This document shows, piece by piece, positions 61,317-64,000 of a stretch of 64,000 nt of DNA. The DNA is taken from the NCBI GenBank assembly GCA_030145245.1, contig JAQYWC010000065.1:217459-281458 (forward strand), given 5' to 3'. Both the position numbers and the translations under genes were made by a program. Source of the stretch: Desulfobacterium sp. GTDB lineage: Bacteria > Desulfobacterota > Desulfobacteria > Desulfobacterales > Desulfobacteraceae. Numbering within the stretch: position 1 is the stretch's first letter; each line of letters begins with the position of its first letter. The notes beneath the pieces were generated by a model that saw only the letters and a list, made by a program, of their open reading frames with translations, ran no database searches and was not told the origin of the DNA.

Positions 61317-62082
61317 GGGACGTCTCTCCTGAATGATCCTCGGTGGTCATGGCCATTTTGCGCTCTGCTACAATCTCCCGGAACGAATGGAAGGCGTACA
61401 CCGCAGCCACCCGCATGGAGGCCTGGTAGGCCGGGGTGGGGCGGTACTCCACCTCCTCGCTCTCCTCTTTGAACTCCAGCAGGTAACCGGTTGAGACCAT
61501 GTGCTCCAAAACCCTTGTGATCAGCTCAAGCCAGCTGTTTCCGCCCACGGCCCGCTTGCTGTCCGGGTTCTCCTCGGGAAGTTCCCTGAGCCGTTTGGCA
61601 GCAGTCCTCACCTCCGGGTGCAGGATCTCGTCTTCAGGATCCACGGTCTCCTCACCCTTGGCAAACAGCCGGAGGATCTCGATCACATCACCCGGAACGA
61701 TCACCCCCAGATCCTCCACCGGGGCGTCCAGGTCCGCTTCCGTGGGAAAAAAGGCCGTGGCCACGGCACAGTGCACACACAGGAGTTCCGCCGCCTTCAG
61801 CGGGGTACGGGCCAGCATCTTGCCGTAATCGGTGAGGGTGGCGGCAAAAAAGCTGGCGGAATTCCGGGCAGAGAGCCGCAAAGCCAGGGGTTCCACCTCC
61901 AAAAGCTGGAGTTCCATGCCCCGCAGGCTTTCCAGGACCGCCTGCTGGAACGACTCCTCCGCCTGGAACCGCTGGAGCAGCTCGACAAGCTCGGTCTGGT
62001 GCTCGGTCACAATCCGTTTGTTGCCGTTGCTGTATGCCAGACTCAGGTACACAAGCCGGCTGATCTCATAAATATTTTCCAT
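61309..62082 (-). CDS. jetB: Wadjet subunit JetB (MksE/DUF4194-like)
   Basis: This 257-residue winged-helix KITE-type subunit binds the JetA kleisin in the Wadjet complex. It shows the DUF4194 arrangement (ISRLVYLSLAYSNGNKRIV, an acidic linker and a C-terminal VYAFHSFREIVAERK). It is encoded between jetA (145 bp upstream) and jetC (8-bp overlap). The identification rests on gene order and the general pattern more than on catalytic residues, which the subunit lacks. Confidence 0.85.
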   Translation of the reverse strand: MENIYEISRLVYLSLAYSNGNKRIVTEHQTELVELLQRFQAEESFQQAVLESLRGMELQLLEVEPLALRLSARNSASFFAATLTDYGKMLARTPLKAAELLCVHCAVATAFFPTEADLDAPVEDLGVIVPGDVIEILRLFAKGEETVDPEDEILHPEVRTAAKRLRELPEENPDSKRAVGGNSWLELITRVLEHMVSTGYLLEFKEESEEVEYRPTPAYQASMRVAAVYAFHSFREIVAERKMAMTTEDHSGETSHV

Positions 62083-62227
62083 GGTGATGTCTCTATATTT
62101 TATGCCAGGGACTTATTGCTCCCCGCATATGATTTAAGCCCAGTTATTATTAAGAACAGGTAAGCAGGTATCAATTCGATTGCGATCGTCTATACCCCCG
62201 GCCATGTTTCCCTTTGAATGCTTCAGA

Positions 62228-63757
62228 TCAGTTGCCCAGGGCCGGAAAATCCGATTCCACGGGGGTGAGCACCAGCTGGTGCCCCTGGTAGAGCCTGCCC
62301 CCGGGCAGGGCAAGGGAGAACCGTTTCGCAGGATCGCTGAGCCGCACCTGAAATCCGTTCCTGCTGCCGTTGGCATGGCCAATGATGGACTGGAAGATGG
62401 TCAGGGCCACGGCCGTGGATAAAAGCGGGCTCTCCGGGTCAAGGACAGCCTCTTTCAGAAGATCTTCCATCATGGTGCCCTCGGATTTCGCCACCCGGTG
62501 CTGGATCATGCTCCGGGCCTGCTTCATCAGGGGTTCGGTGAGTTCCGCCTCGTAATGCGCAACAGACTCCCCGTCGATCTCCTGGAGGGCCTGTCCCCTG
62601 TCCCCTGCGGTGGCACGACGGTCCAGGGCCTGGCAAACGGCGTCGATCATGGATCCCGGATCAAACAAAGGGGGCTGGACCGGGGGGTCGAACATGGCGA
62701 TAAACTCCCGGCCAACAGCGGCCGCATCCGTCTCTTCCATGCGGCAAACCCGGCGCAGCACCTCGTCCAGGGCGGGCAGGATTCCCGCATTTCGTTTCCT
62801 GAACAGTTTGTAGCTGTTCTGGTGGTAATCGTCGGGCAACCGCTGGAGCTCCCCCACAAGTTCCATCTGCCGCAGGTTCAGCCGCTTGAGATGCCGGGCC
62901 AGCTGCCGGAGCTTGAACTCCTGGGCATCGTTCTCCGTCACCTGGAGGTTGTCCAGAACCATGTAATGGAGTCGGCTGCTCTCCCGCTGGATCTGGGTGG
63001 CCTGGCCCGTGCCCTCGTCGGCCATGGCGTTGATCCGTCCAAAATCGATGGAGTGGATGTTCCGCTGGATGGCCCGGCGGGTGTTGCGAATGTCGTGGGC
63101 CTTCCGGGTACACTGCTTGTTGTTCTGCTCGGCCACGGCAATGGCGTCGTCCACGTTGCCCCGCTCGATAAGGAGCTTGATGCGCAGGTTGCCGATGGCC
63201 GTGGAGTCCAGGGCGCTGGTTTCGTAGAGACCGAAATAGGCGGCATACCCCTCTTCGGTCAGGGAGAACAGGGTCTCCTGGCCCTTGCCCGTGTACACGG
63301 CCTTGATCAGCCAGAACCGCCGGGGCTTGAACGCGCCGGCCGCCCCGTCAAAATAGCGGTATTCAAAGGGAAGATAGCGGTTGTCCCGGTTCACCAGGTG
63401 ATCAAACACCTTTCGTAACAGCTCGGCAAGCGCCTCTTCAGACGGATCGCCGCCGGCAATCCGCACCTGTTTCCGGATGGCCGGGGTCACCTTTTCCAGC
63501 ACCTCTTTCCGGGTGGCGCCCACATGGTACTCCGTGAGCTCAGACACGGCGTCCAGGATGGCAAAGGCCACCCACATGAGATCCACAAGATCCCGCAGGT
63601 CCTGGCCCTCCTCCCCGTCTGTGGTAAACCTGCGCCCTTCCAGCTCATAGATGGGCCGCATGATAAGCCCGGAATGCACCACACGGGTCACATCGGTTTC
63701 CCGGGTGCGTACGGTCTGGGGCGGGGCGATCTCCAGGGGATCGGTTTGGATGGTCAC
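62228..63757 (-). CDS. jetA: Wadjet kleisin subunit JetA (MksF/DUF3375-like)
   Basis: This is a 509-residue kleisin that links the JetC heads and holds JetB. It is predominantly helical with an N-terminal winged-helix-like part (VSELTEYHVGATRKEVLEKV) and a conserved middle (DIRNTRRAIQRNIHSIDFGR). The start is GTG 63757, with GAGGAG 11 bases upstream. It is first of the leftward jetABCD operon, whose promoter is at 63901-63928. A 145-bp gap separates it from jetB and shows no gene. Confidence 0.86.
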   Translation of the reverse strand: MTIQTDPLEIAPPQTVRTRETDVTRVVHSGLIMRPIYELEGRRFTTDGEEGQDLRDLVDLMWVAFAILDAVSELTEYHVGATRKEVLEKVTPAIRKQVRIAGGDPSEEALAELLRKVFDHLVNRDNRYLPFEYRYFDGAAGAFKPRRFWLIKAVYTGKGQETLFSLTEEGYAAYFGLYETSALDSTAIGNLRIKLLIERGNVDDAIAVAEQNNKQCTRKAHDIRNTRRAIQRNIHSIDFGRINAMADEGTGQATQIQRESSRLHYMVLDNLQVTENDAQEFKLRQLARHLKRLNLRQMELVGELQRLPDDYHQNSYKLFRKRNAGILPALDEVLRRVCRMEETDAAAVGREFIAMFDPPVQPPLFDPGSMIDAVCQALDRRATAGDRGQALQEIDGESVAHYEAELTEPLMKQARSMIQHRVAKSEGTMMEDLLKEAVLDPESPLLSTAVALTIFQSIIGHANGSRNGFQVRLSDPAKRFSLALPGGRLYQGHQLVLTPVESDFPALGN

Positions 63758-63900
63758 GTCTTGTTTGGCTCCTCATTCATTTGCCAGGGGCGATTGATAA
63801 TAGACCGGCCCAAGCGGGCGGATGGCGGGGCACACTGCCCGACCGTGAAAATATCCCCGATCGTTTCTGTTTACAAGCCTTTTGTTGAAAAACGGATATA

Positions 63901-63928
63901 AAGATAGTCGGTTACGGACGAAAGTCAA
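63901..63928 (-). promoter_or_regulatory. Promoter of the Wadjet operon
   Basis: On the minus strand TTGACT (63928-63923), a 16-bp spacer and TATCTT (63906-63901) lie about 145 bp before the jetA start. They are 9 bp from the edge of the long palindrome. Confidence 0.6.
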
Positions 63929-63937
63929 GAAAAAGAA

Positions 63938-63998
63938 GGGGTCAGGCTTACCTTATTGTCGTTATTGAAAATAACGACAATAAGGTAAGCCTGACCCC
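63938..63998. mobile_element. Perfect palindrome (29-bp arms), REP/RAYT-like
   Basis: GGGGTCAGGCTTACC and following bases (63938-63966) are exactly repeated in reverse complement at 63970-63998, leaving a 3-base loop. Sequences beginning GGGGTCAGG at the ends of such palindromes are familiar from REP elements tied to Y1 (RAYT) transposases in proteobacteria. A transposase may lie just beyond the window; it is not seen here. Confidence 0.6.
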
Positions 63999-64000
63999 AC

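Noticed and set aside
1..64000. tRNA, rRNA or CRISPR arrays
   Set aside because: No cloverleaf with the conserved T-loop, no rRNA-like stretch and no regularly spaced direct repeats were noticed by eye; a tRNAscan and CRISPR search would settle it.

Overview
The window looks like a chromosomal segment of an anaerobic, probably sulfate-reducing member of the Desulfobacterota (Desulfobacterales type). This is an inference from the gene families present: multihaem c-type cytochromes with a membrane cytochrome b, a small sulfite-reductase-like siroheme/ferredoxin protein, Cys-rich ferredoxins, a long acyl-CoA:acetate CoA-transferase, a probable selenocysteine-containing redox protein, PF04392-type binding proteins paired with signalling genes, and TonB/YfiR/histidine-kinase modules. 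No rRNA, tRNA or CRISPR array was seen.

Layout. 1-3050: end of an osmoprotectant (OpuB/ProW type) ABC operon with two near-identical tandem binding proteins, closed by a strong terminator; a convergent TetR regulator follows. 3900-6620: complete queuosine-precursor operon queD-queE-queC-queF behind a good promoter and a foldable leader; the queF 3' end has been duplicated. 6980-11070: CoA-transferase, double MerR-domain regulator with its own palindromic operator, and a Cys-rich ferredoxin protein. 11100-14430: a decayed sigma-54 activator and an unusual sensor-MFS fusion protein. 14500-19650: leftward cluster with a STAS / RsbW-like / PP2C-sensor partner-switching cassette, an orphan binding protein and a DUF1611 protein. 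19980-25125: a chemoreceptor with its own binding protein, flanked by remnants of a phenylacetate-CoA-ligase-like gene and a PUFA-synthase-like acyltransferase. 25160-27470: a TonB receptor behind a promoter, a structured RNA and an intrinsic terminator, which together look like an attenuator. 27578-32421: tandem 806/808-aa DUF342 (FapA-like) proteins. 32763-35205: pyrD-pyrK-pyrE. 35348-40495: TonB receptor, YfiR-like protein and hybrid histidine kinase. 40989-45243: NhaC-type antiporter and a three-gene cytochrome module (8-haem lipoprotein, 3-haem membrane-anchored protein, cytochrome b). 45700-49441: MOSC protein, siroheme/ferredoxin protein, cupin, an FNR-like box, the selenoprotein and a small periplasmic binding protein. 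49463-52594: a 1043-aa fusion of PqqD-like, radical SAM, ArsM-like methyltransferase and DUF5714 parts. 53034-55371: BlaI/M56 regulatory pair with two operators. 55820-63757: a complete Wadjet (JetABCD) anti-plasmid system with its own promoter, next to a 29-bp-arm perfect palindrome at the window edge.

The most valuable observations are: (1) an in-frame UGA read most plausibly as selenocysteine in a duplicated C_GCAxxG-type protein, supported by a gapless internal repeat that has Cys at the same position and by a SECIS-like hairpin; (2) the Wadjet operon, whose JetC has an atypical Walker A and a DN Walker B; (3) the promoter-structured RNA-terminator leader of the 25.4 kb TonB receptor; (4) a three-copy dispersed ~80-bp element whose hairpin shows compensatory base changes; and (5) two orphan PF04392 binding proteins each tied to a signalling cassette rather than to a transporter.
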